This document shows positions 26,201-35,563 of a DNA stretch of 64,000 nt, one piece after another. Under the pieces are notes generated by a model. That model did not search any database. It saw only the letters and a list, made by a program, of their open reading frames with translations, and was not told where the DNA came from. Position 1 is the first letter of the stretch. Every line of letters starts with the position of its first letter. Origin of the DNA: Oleiphilus messinensis (GTDB lineage Bacteria > Pseudomonadota > Gammaproteobacteria > Pseudomonadales > Oleiphilaceae); the NCBI RefSeq assembly GCF_002162375.1, contig NZ_CP021425.1, positions 1,609,501-1,673,500 of the forward strand, in the 5' to 3' direction. Position numbers and translations under genes: made by a program.

Positions 26201-27151
26201 ATGAGTTCGAATAACACGATTAATGTCTCAAAGTCTGTCTCAAACACCGATACCGATTTGGTGCAACGTAAAGTTGCATTCGATTTTTCCGATACTCCGC
26301 TGCACTGGATTCCCAACGATCCTTATAGCAGCCACTTTATCAGCGTAATTCACGCCATTTTGCCAGCAGGGGAGTTTTTCTTCTGTCGCCTATACAACAG
26401 AGCGTTGCCTTATATTGAAGATGAAAAGCTTCGCGAAGATGTAAAAGGCTTTATCAAGCAAGAAGCCATGCATGCCCGTGCCCATACCACAGGTATCAAT
26501 GAGTACCTGGCTGCCCAGGGTATGGAAGTTCAAGGCTTTATCAAGATTGTTGAATGGCTGTTCGAGCAGGCACTGGACGACAAACCGTTTGGCAAGTCAT
26601 TACCTGCTGCAACAGAGAAGCAATGGCTGACGCTTCGCCTTGGGTTGATCGCTGCGGTTGAGCATTTCACCTGTGTATTAGGCAAGTATGCGCTGAGCAA
26701 CAAAAACTGGGATGCACAAGGGGCGGATGCGACCATATTGGATATCTTGCGTTGGCATGGTGCAGAAGAGATCGAGCATCGTAGTGTTGCGTTTGATGTT
26801 TATCAGCATTTGGGTGGCACTTACGCTATGCGTTTCCCGATGATGCTGGTCGCCTATTTGGGGGTCTTGGGATTGTGGAGTAAAGGGGCATCCCACTTGA
26901 TGCTCCAAGATCCGAAACTGAAAGGTAAAAAGCCACGTCTAATGGGGCGCTATTTCTGGCGTACCTGGAACAAAAAGGCCAAGCAGGGGCAATTACCTTC
27001 CGCGGGTTGGTTGTTTTCGCAGGCTACCCGCTACCTCAAGCGTGATTACGATCCAGTAAATGAAGCCTGTACTGAAGAGGCGCAACGTTATCTGGAAACT
27101 TCGCCAGCAGCCCTCCGGGCATTGGGCTTTGCGGATTCCGCTGCAGCCTGA
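26201..27151 (+). CDS. PF10118-type predicted metal-dependent hydrolase (ferritin-like diiron fold)
   Basis: 316 residues. Metal-ligand-like motifs are spread over helices: PAGEFFFCRLYN, KQEAMHARAHT (E-x2-H), AVEHFTCVLG and HGAEEIEHRSVAFD (E-x2-H). This is the pattern of the family annotated as metal-dependent hydrolase, whose helices resemble ferritin-like diiron proteins. It leads an apparent operon of four genes facing the AraC regulator, and mirrors the diiron gene of the other AraC cluster at 5161-6339. The reaction is not known. Confidence 0.85.
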   Translation: MSSNNTINVSKSVSNTDTDLVQRKVAFDFSDTPLHWIPNDPYSSHFISVIHAILPAGEFFFCRLYNRALPYIEDEKLREDVKGFIKQEAMHARAHTTGINEYLAAQGMEVQGFIKIVEWLFEQALDDKPFGKSLPAATEKQWLTLRLGLIAAVEHFTCVLGKYALSNKNWDAQGADATILDILRWHGAEEIEHRSVAFDVYQHLGGTYAMRFPMMLVAYLGVLGLWSKGASHLMLQDPKLKGKKPRLMGRYFWRTWNKKAKQGQLPSAGWLFSQATRYLKRDYDPVNEACTEEAQRYLETSPAALRALGFADSAAA

Positions 27152-27212
27152 GTTGCGTGATTCAGTAATGTTCATGTACTTCGTTTATTGACCGATTCAA
27201 GAGTATATAAAA

Positions 27213-28067
27213 ATGCAAAAAATAGCAGATTTCACATCGGGTGAACTGGAACGATTCAAAGATGTTCAGCGTCTTGCATACGAGAGTGTAGAGGCGGTTG
27301 AACAGCAACTCGAAGTAGGTATGACCGAAAAGGAAGCGGCAGCCCTGATCAAGGCGTATCTGGATGAGCGCGGCGTAGATAGTTACCTGCACAAGCCATT
27401 CGCCTGGTTTGGTGAGCGGACCGCATTTACTGGATTCTGGTCCGATTTTCACTTCTTCCCGACCAACCGCAAGCTGGAAAAAGGCATGCCGGTGATTTTG
27501 GATGTCGCGCCAACAGTGGCGGGTTACACGGCAGATATCGGTTATGCACTGTCATTTGGCGAACCTAACCCTGTATTGGAAAAAATGCGTCGTGTTTTGC
27601 TGGATATCCGTAGTTACATTCTGGAAGCCGTTTTAGCTGAGAACACGTTCCTGGAAATATACCATGGTGTGGATCAGATTATTGCTGACAACGATTTCCG
27701 CAATGCCCACCAGGTTTATCCGCGTCGGGTTTTGGGTCACCGTGTAACCAAGACCCACACCTCGTTCTATGACAATCTGTCGTTGTTTGGCTTTAGCGCC
27801 CGTCAGCTCCAATGGCTAGTGCCTGGTGTTGTGCAGGGTCTGTTGAGACAATCTTCACCGCTCTGGAATGATCTGAAAGAGTCCGATCATACACCGATTG
27901 CTGGAACCTGGGCTATTGAGCCACACCTTGCAAGTCAGGATGGTCAGGTTGGTGCGAAATGGGAAGAAATTCTGGTGATCACCGACAGCACGGCGTATTG
28001 GCTGGATGATAATGTTCCCCATGTGAAAAACATTCGTCCGGCTCCGCCAAAAACAATCGCAGCTTAA
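27213..28067 (+). CDS. M24-family (creatinase/aminopeptidase-like) protein
   Basis: 284 residues with the pita-bread-fold metal positions of M24 proteins: D in VILDVAPTVAGY, D in TADIGYALSFG, H in RRVLGHRVTKTH, E in TWAIEPHLA and E in KWEEILVITD. The N-terminal creatinase domain of Xaa-Pro peptidases is absent, so it resembles methionine-aminopeptidase-sized members. Whether it is a peptidase or another M24-derived hydrolase in this lipid-like gene set is open. Confidence 0.85.
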   Translation: MQKIADFTSGELERFKDVQRLAYESVEAVEQQLEVGMTEKEAAALIKAYLDERGVDSYLHKPFAWFGERTAFTGFWSDFHFFPTNRKLEKGMPVILDVAPTVAGYTADIGYALSFGEPNPVLEKMRRVLLDIRSYILEAVLAENTFLEIYHGVDQIIADNDFRNAHQVYPRRVLGHRVTKTHTSFYDNLSLFGFSARQLQWLVPGVVQGLLRQSSPLWNDLKESDHTPIAGTWAIEPHLASQDGQVGAKWEEILVITDSTAYWLDDNVPHVKNIRPAPPKTIAA

Positions 28068-28077
28068 GAGGGTAGTT

Positions 28078-28989
28078 ATGAAAGAGTTACTCGTTAAGAG
28101 CTATGATGTTGAGTTAAGTGTTCAGGTTTATGGCAGTGCAAAAAAGCCAACATTGTTGTTCCTGCATGGTTTTCCAGATTGCCATAAAACCTGGGATCAT
28201 CAGGTTGAGGCATTACAAAAGCACTATCAGGTTGTAACCTTTGACATGCGGGGTGTTGGGGGCTCGACATGGTCTGCACGCCGAAACGCCTACAAGATGA
28301 ACAATATGCTGGCGGATATTGAAGCCGTCATCAATGCGGTTGTTGGCAAAGACGGTCAAGTGCATCTAATCGGTCATGATTGGGGGTCCGTTATTGGTTG
28401 GTCATTTATCACTGAGCGATACTATGCCCGGCGTATCTTGTCCTATACCAGTATGTCAGGCCCTCATTTAGGGCTTATGCTGGATTGGGTGCGTCGTAGT
28501 TTGTTGTCAGGTAAGCCTAAAAAGGTGGCAAGTGCGCTGAAGCAGGGCATATTCTCCTGGTACGTCTACCTGTTCAATTTACCTGTTATTCCGGAAATGC
28601 TGTTTAAATCATTAGGGCCGGTAATCTGGAAGACGGCATTGACCCGTAATGGTGTTGATCCAGATGATGCGTATTTGCAACAAAGCTCGGCGGACATCAA
28701 AAGTGTATTTCTGAATCCAGTGAACCTGTATCGACAGAATCCTCTGGATCCTCCACCATTACCGGCAAAGGGTGGTATCCAAATGCCTGTGCAGTTGCTC
28801 ATTCCAACTGGCGATAGTTTTATTTCGGATCAGTTGTTCGAGTTTTATGATGAGTATGTGCCTCAGTTGACGCGCCGGGTGATTGATGGCAAACACTGGG
28901 CGCATCACAGCCATAAAGATGATTTTAATCAGTATGTGCGTGAATTCGTTGAGCGTGTTCAGGGCACTCAAAAGTCGAGGGCTGCGTAA
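28078..28989 (+). CDS. Alpha/beta hydrolase, epoxide-hydrolase-like
   Basis: 303 residues. HGFPDCHKTWDHQ near the N-terminus and the nucleophile elbow GHDWGSVIGW with Asp. The late segment DSFISDQLFEFYDEY...GKHWAHHSHKDDFNQYV supplies the acid and His. It is of the same class as the hydrolase at 4137-5132 in the other AraC cluster. It lies 10 bp after the M24 gene and its stop overlaps the next gene's ATG by 1 bp, so it is clearly in an operon. Confidence 0.9.
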   Translation: MKELLVKSYDVELSVQVYGSAKKPTLLFLHGFPDCHKTWDHQVEALQKHYQVVTFDMRGVGGSTWSARRNAYKMNNMLADIEAVINAVVGKDGQVHLIGHDWGSVIGWSFITERYYARRILSYTSMSGPHLGLMLDWVRRSLLSGKPKKVASALKQGIFSWYVYLFNLPVIPEMLFKSLGPVIWKTALTRNGVDPDDAYLQQSSADIKSVFLNPVNLYRQNPLDPPPLPAKGGIQMPVQLLIPTGDSFISDQLFEFYDEYVPQLTRRVIDGKHWAHHSHKDDFNQYVREFVERVQGTQKSRAA

Positions 28990-29831
28990 TGGGCATATTT
29001 AGTCGTCAGCCCGCAATGGCAGGCAAAGTGGTCTTGATCACTGGTGCCGGTAGTGGCATTGGACGTGAAACTGCTGTGGCGTTTGCGCGCCAGAAGGCTC
29101 ACATCGTGATGGTCGATTTGACCTTGCCGGGTATGGCAGAAACCGGAAGCCTGATTGAATCAGCAGGAGGCTCTCATGAGGCTTATACCTGTGATGTCAG
29201 TTCCCGTGAAGCAATGGCTGAACTGGCTGATAAGGTTCACGAGCGGCACTCTGCGCTAGATGTGTTGATTAATAATGCCGGTATCGGTTCTGCTGGCCGA
29301 TTCCTGGAAACCAGTCTGGATACCTGGGAAAAAGTGCTTGATGTAAATGTTCTTGGTGTTGTCCATGGTTGTCATTTTTTTGCATCGCAAATGGTGGCAC
29401 ACGGCAATCAAGGCTCGATAGTTAATATTGCCTCGGCTGCAGCCTTTGCCGCAGCAAAGGAAATGCCCATTTATGCAGCATCGAAGTTTGCGGTATTCGG
29501 GTTTACCGAATCCCTGCGTGCGGAAATGAGTGACTATGGTATCCATGTTGCGACAATCTGTCCCGGATTAATCAATACTTCCATTGTTTCCAATACGGTG
29601 TTTGAAGGGGCAATGAGTGCAGGTAATAAAGCCCGCGAGAAAGCTATGGCGCTTTATGAACGCCGCAACTATCCACCCGAGAAAGTTGCCGAGGCCATTC
29701 TTGCTGCAGTGGTCAAGCGTAAATCGGTTGTGCCTGTTTCGCCGGAAGCCTGGGCGCTTTATTATGGCAAGCGGTTTGTCCCGGGTCTGATGGAGCGTTT
29801 TGGGCGGCTGGATGCCCCGGTCGCAAAATAA
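28989..29831 (+). CDS. Short-chain dehydrogenase/reductase (SDR)
   Basis: 280 residues. Cofactor motif VVLITGAGSGIGRETAVAFA, NNAG in LINNAGIGSAG, catalytic Ser in NIASAAAFA and YxxxK in YAASKFAVFGF. The acidic residue in MVDLTLPG suggests NAD(H) preference. It is the last gene of the four-gene cluster starting at 26201, translationally coupled to the hydrolase. The substrate is unknown; the cluster as a whole could process an alcohol, ketone or epoxide of a lipid. Confidence 0.92.
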   Translation: MGIFSRQPAMAGKVVLITGAGSGIGRETAVAFARQKAHIVMVDLTLPGMAETGSLIESAGGSHEAYTCDVSSREAMAELADKVHERHSALDVLINNAGIGSAGRFLETSLDTWEKVLDVNVLGVVHGCHFFASQMVAHGNQGSIVNIASAAAFAAAKEMPIYAASKFAVFGFTESLRAEMSDYGIHVATICPGLINTSIVSNTVFEGAMSAGNKAREKAMALYERRNYPPEKVAEAILAAVVKRKSVVPVSPEAWALYYGKRFVPGLMERFGRLDAPVAK

Positions 29832-29891
29832 GCCGTTCTGTATATTTGCGTCCTGGAATCCTGCCCCGTGCAATTGGGGGCTGGATTTCCC

Positions 29892-30407
29892 TTAGCGTAT
29901 CCTGTCCCCCGGCAGATTGAGCAGTATGATACCGGTTATTAGTGCTGCGATGCCGATCATCTTGGTGATATTCAGTGGCGCAACTGGAAGTTGGAACCAA
30001 CCGAAGTGACTAACCAGCACGGCAAACAGAAGCTGTCCGGTCAAGGCAAAGGACATTACAGATCCGACGCCCATCTTCGGAATTAACCAGTAGAACGTCG
30101 CAATTGCAAACGCGCTCAAAACCCCGCCGGAAAACCACAAATACACCGGTACCGCTTTGATGCTGGGCCAATCTGGAAAGTGACGAAAGAAGGTCAATAG
30201 TGCCAGCAATGAAAAAATGACACTGCTGCTGAATGCGATGCTGGACGCGAGCAAGGCGTTTTTGAGAAGTTGCCCCAGTTGGGAATTCATCGCTGCTTGC
30301 GCGGCAATGGCCGCTCCCGCGAATATGGCTAAAAGTGCAAGTTGAAGCATGGAAGTCTCATCATTCTGTTTTGCCACCAGTATAGAGATATCTCTATTGG
30401 TGCTCAT
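29892..30407 (-). CDS. DUF606/YdcZ-type small DMT transporter
   Basis: 171 residues with five predicted membrane helices. AAMNSQLGQLLKNALLASSIAFSSSVIF and the GGVLSAF and GVGSVMSFALTGQLLFAVLVSHFGWF segments are typical of DUF606, one half-sized drug/metabolite transporter repeat that works as a pair. Substrates are unknown for the family. Two starts are possible; the Met at 30350 (MLQLALLAIF) gives a shorter N-terminus closer to the membrane segment. Confidence 0.85.
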   Translation of the reverse strand: MSTNRDISILVAKQNDETSMLQLALLAIFAGAAIAAQAAMNSQLGQLLKNALLASSIAFSSSVIFSLLALLTFFRHFPDWPSIKAVPVYLWFSGGVLSAFAIATFYWLIPKMGVGSVMSFALTGQLLFAVLVSHFGWFQLPVAPLNITKMIGIAALITGIILLNLPGDRIR

Positions 30408-30450
30408 TTACATAGGTTGATCAGACTGCGGTGACCGAATAGCGTTGAGA

Positions 30451-31071
30451 TTAAGCTTCAGTTTGACGAATTTTACGAATCCTGCTGAGTTGGGTGGGGG
30501 TTATGCCCAAGTGAGATGCGATGTGATATTGAGGGATTCGGTGGGCAAGCTCGGGGTGATTCGCGAGAAATTCACTATAACGTTCTGACGCGGATTGTTG
30601 CACAAACGCGACCTCTCTTGGTTCTTTTTCCAGAATCCAGTGCTTTTCCAAATAGGCAATGTGAAATTTTGCCAGCTCATGATTTGAGTTCAAGAGTTCT
30701 CGGTATCGTTTGAAATTTATTTCGATGAGTTCAACGGGTTCAAGTGCTTCAATTGCGAATTTGGAGGCTGATTGAGTCAGCAGTGCAATCATGGATCCCG
30801 GGTAACTCCCTTCAGAGAAAAAGTTTTTAGAGTATTCGTTTCCCTCGGAATCAGTAATGTAGGCTCTTAATAACCCTTTGCAGACGTATGCGAATGAAGT
30901 CGGTATGGTTCCAGCTTCCAGGAGCAGTGCCTGACGTTTCAGTTGTTTGAGGGTTAGCGCGGGTTGCAGTGCTGACCAGCACGCATTGGAACAGGGTGCG
31001 TAGGTTGTCATGCTTTCTCTTAGGCTCGTAAAGAGCAGAGAAGTCGCTTGTGTTAGTTCTTGTGCAGCCAT
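30451..31071 (-). CDS. Crp/Fnr-family transcriptional regulator
   Basis: 206 residues. The N-terminal cyclic-nucleotide-type beta barrel (LLLEAGTIPTSFAYVCKGLLRAYITDSEGNEYSKNFFSEGSYPG) is joined by a long helix to a short winged HTH (QYHIASHLGITPTQLSRIRK). No Fnr-type cysteine cluster is seen. The start ATG overlaps the end of the hybrid kinase gene by 19 bp on the same strand, so it is coupled to that gene and may be part of its output. Confidence 0.9.
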   Translation of the reverse strand: MAAQELTQATSLLFTSLRESMTTYAPCSNACWSALQPALTLKQLKRQALLLEAGTIPTSFAYVCKGLLRAYITDSEGNEYSKNFFSEGSYPGSMIALLTQSASKFAIEALEPVELIEINFKRYRELLNSNHELAKFHIAYLEKHWILEKEPREVAFVQQSASERYSEFLANHPELAHRIPQYHIASHLGITPTQLSRIRKIRQTEA

Positions 31072-33551
31072 TTTTGCAGCGTTGAATCCAATAATTTGAT
31101 ATCAATGGGTTTGCTCAGATAATCGTCCATACCCGCAGCGATACATTTTTCTGCGTCGCCGCGCATTGCATTTGCAGTCATGGCGATAATGAGGTCTTTT
31201 CTGTGATTTTCGCCCGCTTCTCCAGCGCGAATTTTGGACGTTGTTTGATAGCCATCCAGAACCGGCATTTGGCAATCCATCAAGATCAGACTGTAACTGT
31301 TTTCCTTGAGCAAGCCCAGTGCTTCAAAGCCATTGTTGGCGATTTCTGTTTTGTACCCGATTTCTTCAAGTAACATGCTGGCGACCTCCTGATTGAATGG
31401 GTTGTCTTCCACGATGAGGATGGCGTGTGATTCGCTTGCATCCGAAGGACGCTCTACAGGCGCAGAATCTCCATTATTTTTTCCATTGTGAAAAGCGGCC
31501 ACAGCGAGTTGCGGCTTGTCATCAGTGTCAATCTGCGGGTTTCGATGTTGTTCTTCAGGTTTCGATGGTGGTTTGAGTTGCACAGAAAACGTGAATGTGC
31601 TGCCTCCATTTACATAGCTTTCCACAGAAACAGTGCCGTCCATGAGATCGCACAGACGTTTGCAAATTGCGAGCCCCAGACCGGTTCCGCCATATTTTCG
31701 GGTGGTGCTGGCATCGACTTGAGTGAAGGCTTCAAATAATGTGTCTTGTTGTGCTTTGTCGATACCGATGCCAGTATCAATGACTTTTCCTGTAAACCGG
31801 TAATGCTTATCGATCGTACCGCGCAAGGTTACGCTGCCTGATTCAGTAAATTTAATAGCATTTCCCATCAGATTATTCACGATCTGACGCAGTCGTCCCG
31901 GGTCACCGTTCACCTCTGAGTGAGAAAGATCCGTCAGATCAAGAATCAGAGCGAGATTTTTCTTGTTGGCAAAGAAGCGCATTGCTTCAACCACTTCGCC
32001 AAGGAGTGCTTGAAGGTCAAAATTAATGGCTTCAAATTCCAGCTTTCCTGCGTCAACCTTGGAGAAATCCAAAATATCGTTTATCAGTGTAAGCAATGAT
32101 TCCGCGCTGGATTTTGCGACCTGTACTTGACGTGATTGATCCGCTCCCAGTTGTGATTTTTCCAGCAGGGTCAGCATGCCGATAACGCCATTCATTGGTG
32201 TTCTGATTTCGTGGCTCATCGTAGCAAGAAATTCACTTTTGGCTTTAGCTGCGCTTTCCGCCATTTCCTTGGATTGAATCAGGCTGCGCTCCGTGGCTTT
32301 TGATTCGGAAATATCCTCGATTATTGACCAAATATACTTCCTTCCCGAGCTATCCTGTATCAAAATCCCGCGCAGTAGAACCGGGTAATGTGTGCCATCC
32401 TTGCGAATGTATTCTTTCTCATAGGGGCCATAGGCACCGGTTTGCTGCAACGAGTCAATTTGGAGGGCCTCTGCTGATTCGTACTTTCTGGGGGTTATGT
32501 CCCAGTAACTGAGTTTCGAGAACTCGTCTTTGGTGTATCCCGTAGGTTGTAACACGGCATCGTTAATTTCAACAAACGCACCTGTATCGTAATCATTCAG
32601 CGCGATACCTACCGGTGACAGATCAAACAGGCCCTGGAGTCTGATTTCATTATCGTTGTTTTGTCTGGTGACCTGTAACAGCTTTAAAAAGGGGAGCAGC
32701 ACTGCAAGACTGAACAGGAACAGTAACAGCCTCAATTCACCGGCGTTATCTGCGAGTTCGGGCCAGCCTTTCTCGGGGATAGCCGCCAGTACCCAGGTGC
32801 TACCGGGAAATTTGATGGGTAGGGTGATGGGGGTGTGGTTCCATACGTCTGGATTGCCAAAAAAAACACGTTGCGGGGCGTCGGGCTCGATACTGGTAAT
32901 TGCGACTGAGAGCGCGGTGTCGGATATGCCGCTGGACTTGTACAGTAACTCGACATCAATGACTGCCGAAACAAGCCCCCAGAAAGACTCATTCTGGTTT
33001 TGCGCATTCTGCAGATATACCGGGAATCGCCCGATAAAGCCTTGTCCTCCCTGGATCAGCTTGACCGGGCCGGTCAATACTAAATTTCGACTATCCCTGG
33101 CTCGTAGTGCCGCTTCCTTTTGTAGTTTGTTCTTCGTGAAATCCAGGCCGATAGCATTTTCGTTACCCTCATAGGGGTATATCATCGATATAATCAAATC
33201 GGGTGCGGCGGCGAGGCTACGGAGTTGGTTTTTATTGTCGAATAGTGGCTTGGCGAATTTTTGAAAGCGCTCCTGGTTCATTCCGGGTTCGGCGTGAATT
33301 GCCGCAACCAAGCCTTGCACCGCCTGGACATTGGCGTTGATATCACCTTCCAGCTGGGCGCGCACGATGCTGAGTGTTTTGAGCACATCAGCACGTATTT
33401 GCTGTACATGATTTCGATTGTTTAAGTAGTCGACATAGAGTGTGCAGGTGAGCAGTGCAATGATCACCAGAGAGAAGGTTAGCTGATAGTAAACAGTGAT
33501 GCGCTTGAGGTTGGCCAGTAACTGAGATTGGTCAACGGAAATTCCTGTCAT
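31053..33551 (-). CDS. CHASE-PAS hybrid sensor histidine kinase with C-terminal receiver
   Basis: 832 residues. TM1 near residues 16-45, a periplasmic CHASE domain (about 50-260: [51 protein letters not shown]), TM2 near 275-295, a PAS domain, then HisKA with [15 protein letters not shown], HATPase_c ([20 protein letters not shown]) and a receiver with DxD/E and [13 protein letters not shown] phospho-Asp. CHASE domains sense small extracellular molecules; the ligand here is unknown. The Crp/Fnr regulator gene overlaps its 3' end. Confidence 0.94.
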   Translation of the reverse strand: MTGISVDQSQLLANLKRITVYYQLTFSLVIIALLTCTLYVDYLNNRNHVQQIRADVLKTLSIVRAQLEGDINANVQAVQGLVAAIHAEPGMNQERFQKFAKPLFDNKNQLRSLAAAPDLIISMIYPYEGNENAIGLDFTKNKLQKEAALRARDSRNLVLTGPVKLIQGGQGFIGRFPVYLQNAQNQNESFWGLVSAVIDVELLYKSSGISDTALSVAITSIEPDAPQRVFFGNPDVWNHTPITLPIKFPGSTWVLAAIPEKGWPELADNAGELRLLLFLFSLAVLLPFLKLLQVTRQNNDNEIRLQGLFDLSPVGIALNDYDTGAFVEINDAVLQPTGYTKDEFSKLSYWDITPRKYESAEALQIDSLQQTGAYGPYEKEYIRKDGTHYPVLLRGILIQDSSGRKYIWSIIEDISESKATERSLIQSKEMAESAAKAKSEFLATMSHEIRTPMNGVIGMLTLLEKSQLGADQSRQVQVAKSSAESLLTLINDILDFSKVDAGKLEFEAINFDLQALLGEVVEAMRFFANKKNLALILDLTDLSHSEVNGDPGRLRQIVNNLMGNAIKFTESGSVTLRGTIDKHYRFTGKVIDTGIGIDKAQQDTLFEAFTQVDASTTRKYGGTGLGLAICKRLCDLMDGTVSVESYVNGGSTFTFSVQLKPPSKPEEQHRNPQIDTDDKPQLAVAAFHNGKNNGDSAPVERPSDASESHAILIVEDNPFNQEVASMLLEEIGYKTEIANNGFEALGLLKENSYSLILMDCQMPVLDGYQTTSKIRAGEAGENHRKDLIIAMTANAMRGDAEKCIAAGMDDYLSKPIDIKLLDSTLQKWLHKN

Positions 33552-33627
33552 TATCCTTACCCGGCAATGATAATCCGTACGTTTTTACTCAGTGTAGACC
33601 TCAGAGCATCACTTTGCTATTCGTGAG

Positions 33628-34233
33628 TTAGTTGCGTTTTTCCGCTTTTTCCTCACTATAGGCATCGGGCTTGTCAATGGGTGTTGATTGACGATCCAGT
33701 GTGCCAACATCGAGGACCGGAGAAGCATCAATGTGTTGCGCATCCATCATGCAGGCGACACGCTGCAGCGATGAAATAATCATGGTTTGTTCCCAGTCCT
33801 GTAAGTCATTGAAATGCCGGGTCAGGTGATCCTGCAGGGGGATCGGAGCCTGTTTGAGCATTTCCATGCCTTCTTCTGTGAGGCAGGCGTGCACTTTGCG
33901 TTTGTCGGCCTGAGACCGGACCCGGTAAACCAGTTCACGTTTTTCCAGGCGATCCAGAATCGTCGTAACGGTTGCCTGACTCAGATTGACATCCTGGGCA
34001 AGTTCCCCAATGGTACCCTGGCCCTTATCACGAATGGCCTGCAGTAACAAAATTTGTGGTGCAGTGAGGCCAGTGGTTTTCGCCAAGTATTTAGAATGTA
34101 AGTCTGTCGCCCGTATCACTCGTCTAAGAGCAATCAGGACTTCTTCTATACGGTCCAACAGTGTGTTCCTCTCCCATTCACGTTTAGAGGAATTATAAAC
34201 TGTGTTGCCCGCCAAGCCGATAGTTTTATCCAT
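33628..34233 (-). CDS. ectR: MarR-family regulator of ectoine genes (EctR-like)
   Basis: About 201 residues from the ATG at 34233; the open frame extends 13 codons further. Winged-HTH core TGLTAPQILLLQAIRDKGQGTIGELAQDVNLSQATVTTILDRLEKRELVYRVRSQADKRK, the MarR signature, with a longer C-terminal tail. Sequence character and position upstream of and divergent from ectABC-ask match EctR, the MarR-type repressor of ectoine operons described in halotolerant methylotrophs. Unusually a cheW-like gene stands between it and the promoter region, and the two overlap by 8 bp. It would be expected to bind the tandem palindromes at 34742-34773. Confidence 0.82.
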   Translation of the reverse strand: MDKTIGLAGNTVYNSSKREWERNTLLDRIEEVLIALRRVIRATDLHSKYLAKTTGLTAPQILLLQAIRDKGQGTIGELAQDVNLSQATVTTILDRLEKRELVYRVRSQADKRKVHACLTEEGMEMLKQAPIPLQDHLTRHFNDLQDWEQTMIISSLQRVACMMDAQHIDASPVLDVGTLDRQSTPIDKPDAYSEEKAEKRN

Positions 34234-34660
34234 ATTCTGCAATCTTTTGGCAATATGTTGAGAAATCCACAAGGATCACGAGCTGGTCGGAATTTCGGAT
34301 GGTTCCTTTAATGAACTCGTTCCCTTGCTCCCGGGTTTCCAGTTGTGTCTGATCCAGATCGATCATTTCATTTACTTCATCCACCACAATTCCAAACAGT
34401 CCAGACGGGGTAGTCAGCGATACGATGCACCAGGAATCGTTAGCCGTTTCATCATTAATCTTAAGTAGTCTGCGACCCGAGAGAACCGTGATGGCTTCAC
34501 CCCGTACACTCAGTACTCCCTCTACCTCGTATGTTGCGCCGGGAATCGGGTTAGGGGCTGTATACCTGAGTATTTCCTTAATGGATGAGACTGGATGTGC
34601 GTAGGTTTCAGTTCCTAATGTGAAGCTGATGCATTTATTTTCAACAAGTGTGTGAGCCAT
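34226..34660 (-). CDS. CheW-like chemotaxis coupling protein
   Basis: 144 residues, one CheW domain: CISFTLGTETYAHPVSSIKEILRY...IPGATYEVEGVLSVRGEAITVLSGRRLL...FGIVVDEVNEMIDL. It would couple a chemoreceptor to a CheA kinase, but no CheA or receptor gene is nearby, so it is an orphan copy. It is the first gene of the minus-strand pair cheW-ectR, divergent from ectA, and its stop overlaps the ectR start. Linkage of CheW to an osmolyte operon might tie motility to osmotic state. Confidence 0.92.
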   Translation of the reverse strand: MAHTLVENKCISFTLGTETYAHPVSSIKEILRYTAPNPIPGATYEVEGVLSVRGEAITVLSGRRLLKINDETANDSWCIVSLTTPSGLFGIVVDEVNEMIDLDQTQLETREQGNEFIKGTIRNSDQLVILVDFSTYCQKIAEYG

Positions 34661-34741
34661 TCGTACGGTTCTTAATATCCAAATTGTTATTTTGTTTACA
34701 GTTCTAATTTTCGTTTACGTAATGGTGCTAGACAATCGATA

Positions 34742-34773
34742 TATTTAGTGTACTATATTTAGAGCACTAAATA
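34742..34773. promoter_or_regulatory. Two tandem palindromes, candidate EctR operator upstream of ectA
   Basis: Copy 1 TATTTAG-TGTA-CTATATT (34742-34759) and copy 2 TATTTAG-AGCA-CTAAATA (34756-34773, perfect 7-bp arms) are offset by 14 bp and share four bases. MarR-type repressors bind such short AT-rich inverted repeats, and ectR is encoded next door. They lie about 180 bp before the ectA ATG and about 70 bp before the divergent cheW-ectR pair, so they could serve either or both directions. Confidence 0.6.
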
Positions 34774-34950
34774 AAATTGAATAAACAAGTATCTTTTTGC
34801 GCTCTTAGAGTACGATTTTATCATGGGATACGGGCATATATGATTGAAAAATGAGTAATATATACTAGGTTGTATTTTGTTGGTGCGTAAATGCACATTA
34901 GTGGTTGTCTAAATTAAATAGAAGTGTAAATAATAGAAGTGTATATAAAT

Positions 34951-35472
34951 ATGGATGATTCCATAAACGATTGTTCGAATATCACATTCCGGCCACCAAG
35001 CGCCCTCGATGGTGCTCAAGTTCATAGGCTGGTCAGTCTTTGCCCTCCCCTGGATCCTAATTCGATGTATTGCAATTTGCTGCAATGCAGTCACTTTTCA
35101 GATACATCCGTTGCGGCAGTTAGCGATGATGTCCTGGTCGGCTTTATCTCCGGCTACCTTATTCCGAATCAAAGTGAAACCTTGTTCATATGGCAGGTTG
35201 CTGTTGGTGAGCAGGCTCGCGGTCAGGGTCTTGCGGGCCGCATGATTGAACAAATATTGCTACGTTCAGCTTGTTCGGATGTGCGTTATCTGAATACCAC
35301 CATCACAGAGTCTAATCAGGCATCCTGGCGCTTGTTTGAAAGTATTGCGCGACGGTTGGGGGCGGAATTGAACTCATCAGTTTATTTTGATCGGGATCAG
35401 CATTTCGCTGGTGATCACGATTCGGAAATGCTGGTTCGCATTGGCCCATTCTCTTTCGGTACGCGAGATTGA
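34951..35472 (+). CDS. ectA: L-2,4-diaminobutyrate acetyltransferase (EctA)
   Basis: GNAT-fold enzyme of ectoine synthesis: acetylates diaminobutyrate on its N-gamma. About 173 residues. FRPPSALDGAQVHRLVSLCPPLDPNSMYCNLLQCSHFSDTS, IWQVAVGEQARGQGLAGRMI (acetyl-CoA loop) and the NTTITESNQASWRLFESIARRLG ending are diagnostic. Start at ATG 34951; a GTG 12 bp upstream is also in frame and no strong ribosome site is seen. First gene of ectA-ectB-ectC-ask_ect. Confidence 0.95.
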   Translation: MDDSINDCSNITFRPPSALDGAQVHRLVSLCPPLDPNSMYCNLLQCSHFSDTSVAAVSDDVLVGFISGYLIPNQSETLFIWQVAVGEQARGQGLAGRMIEQILLRSACSDVRYLNTTITESNQASWRLFESIARRLGAELNSSVYFDRDQHFAGDHDSEMLVRIGPFSFGTRD

Positions 35473-35563
35473 ATCACATTCAATGTGTCTGATTTAGATC
35501 GTTTCAAAGTTGCTCGAAGTAAAGTTTAAAAAACAGTCCGACCCGCGGACAACAGGAGAAAAA

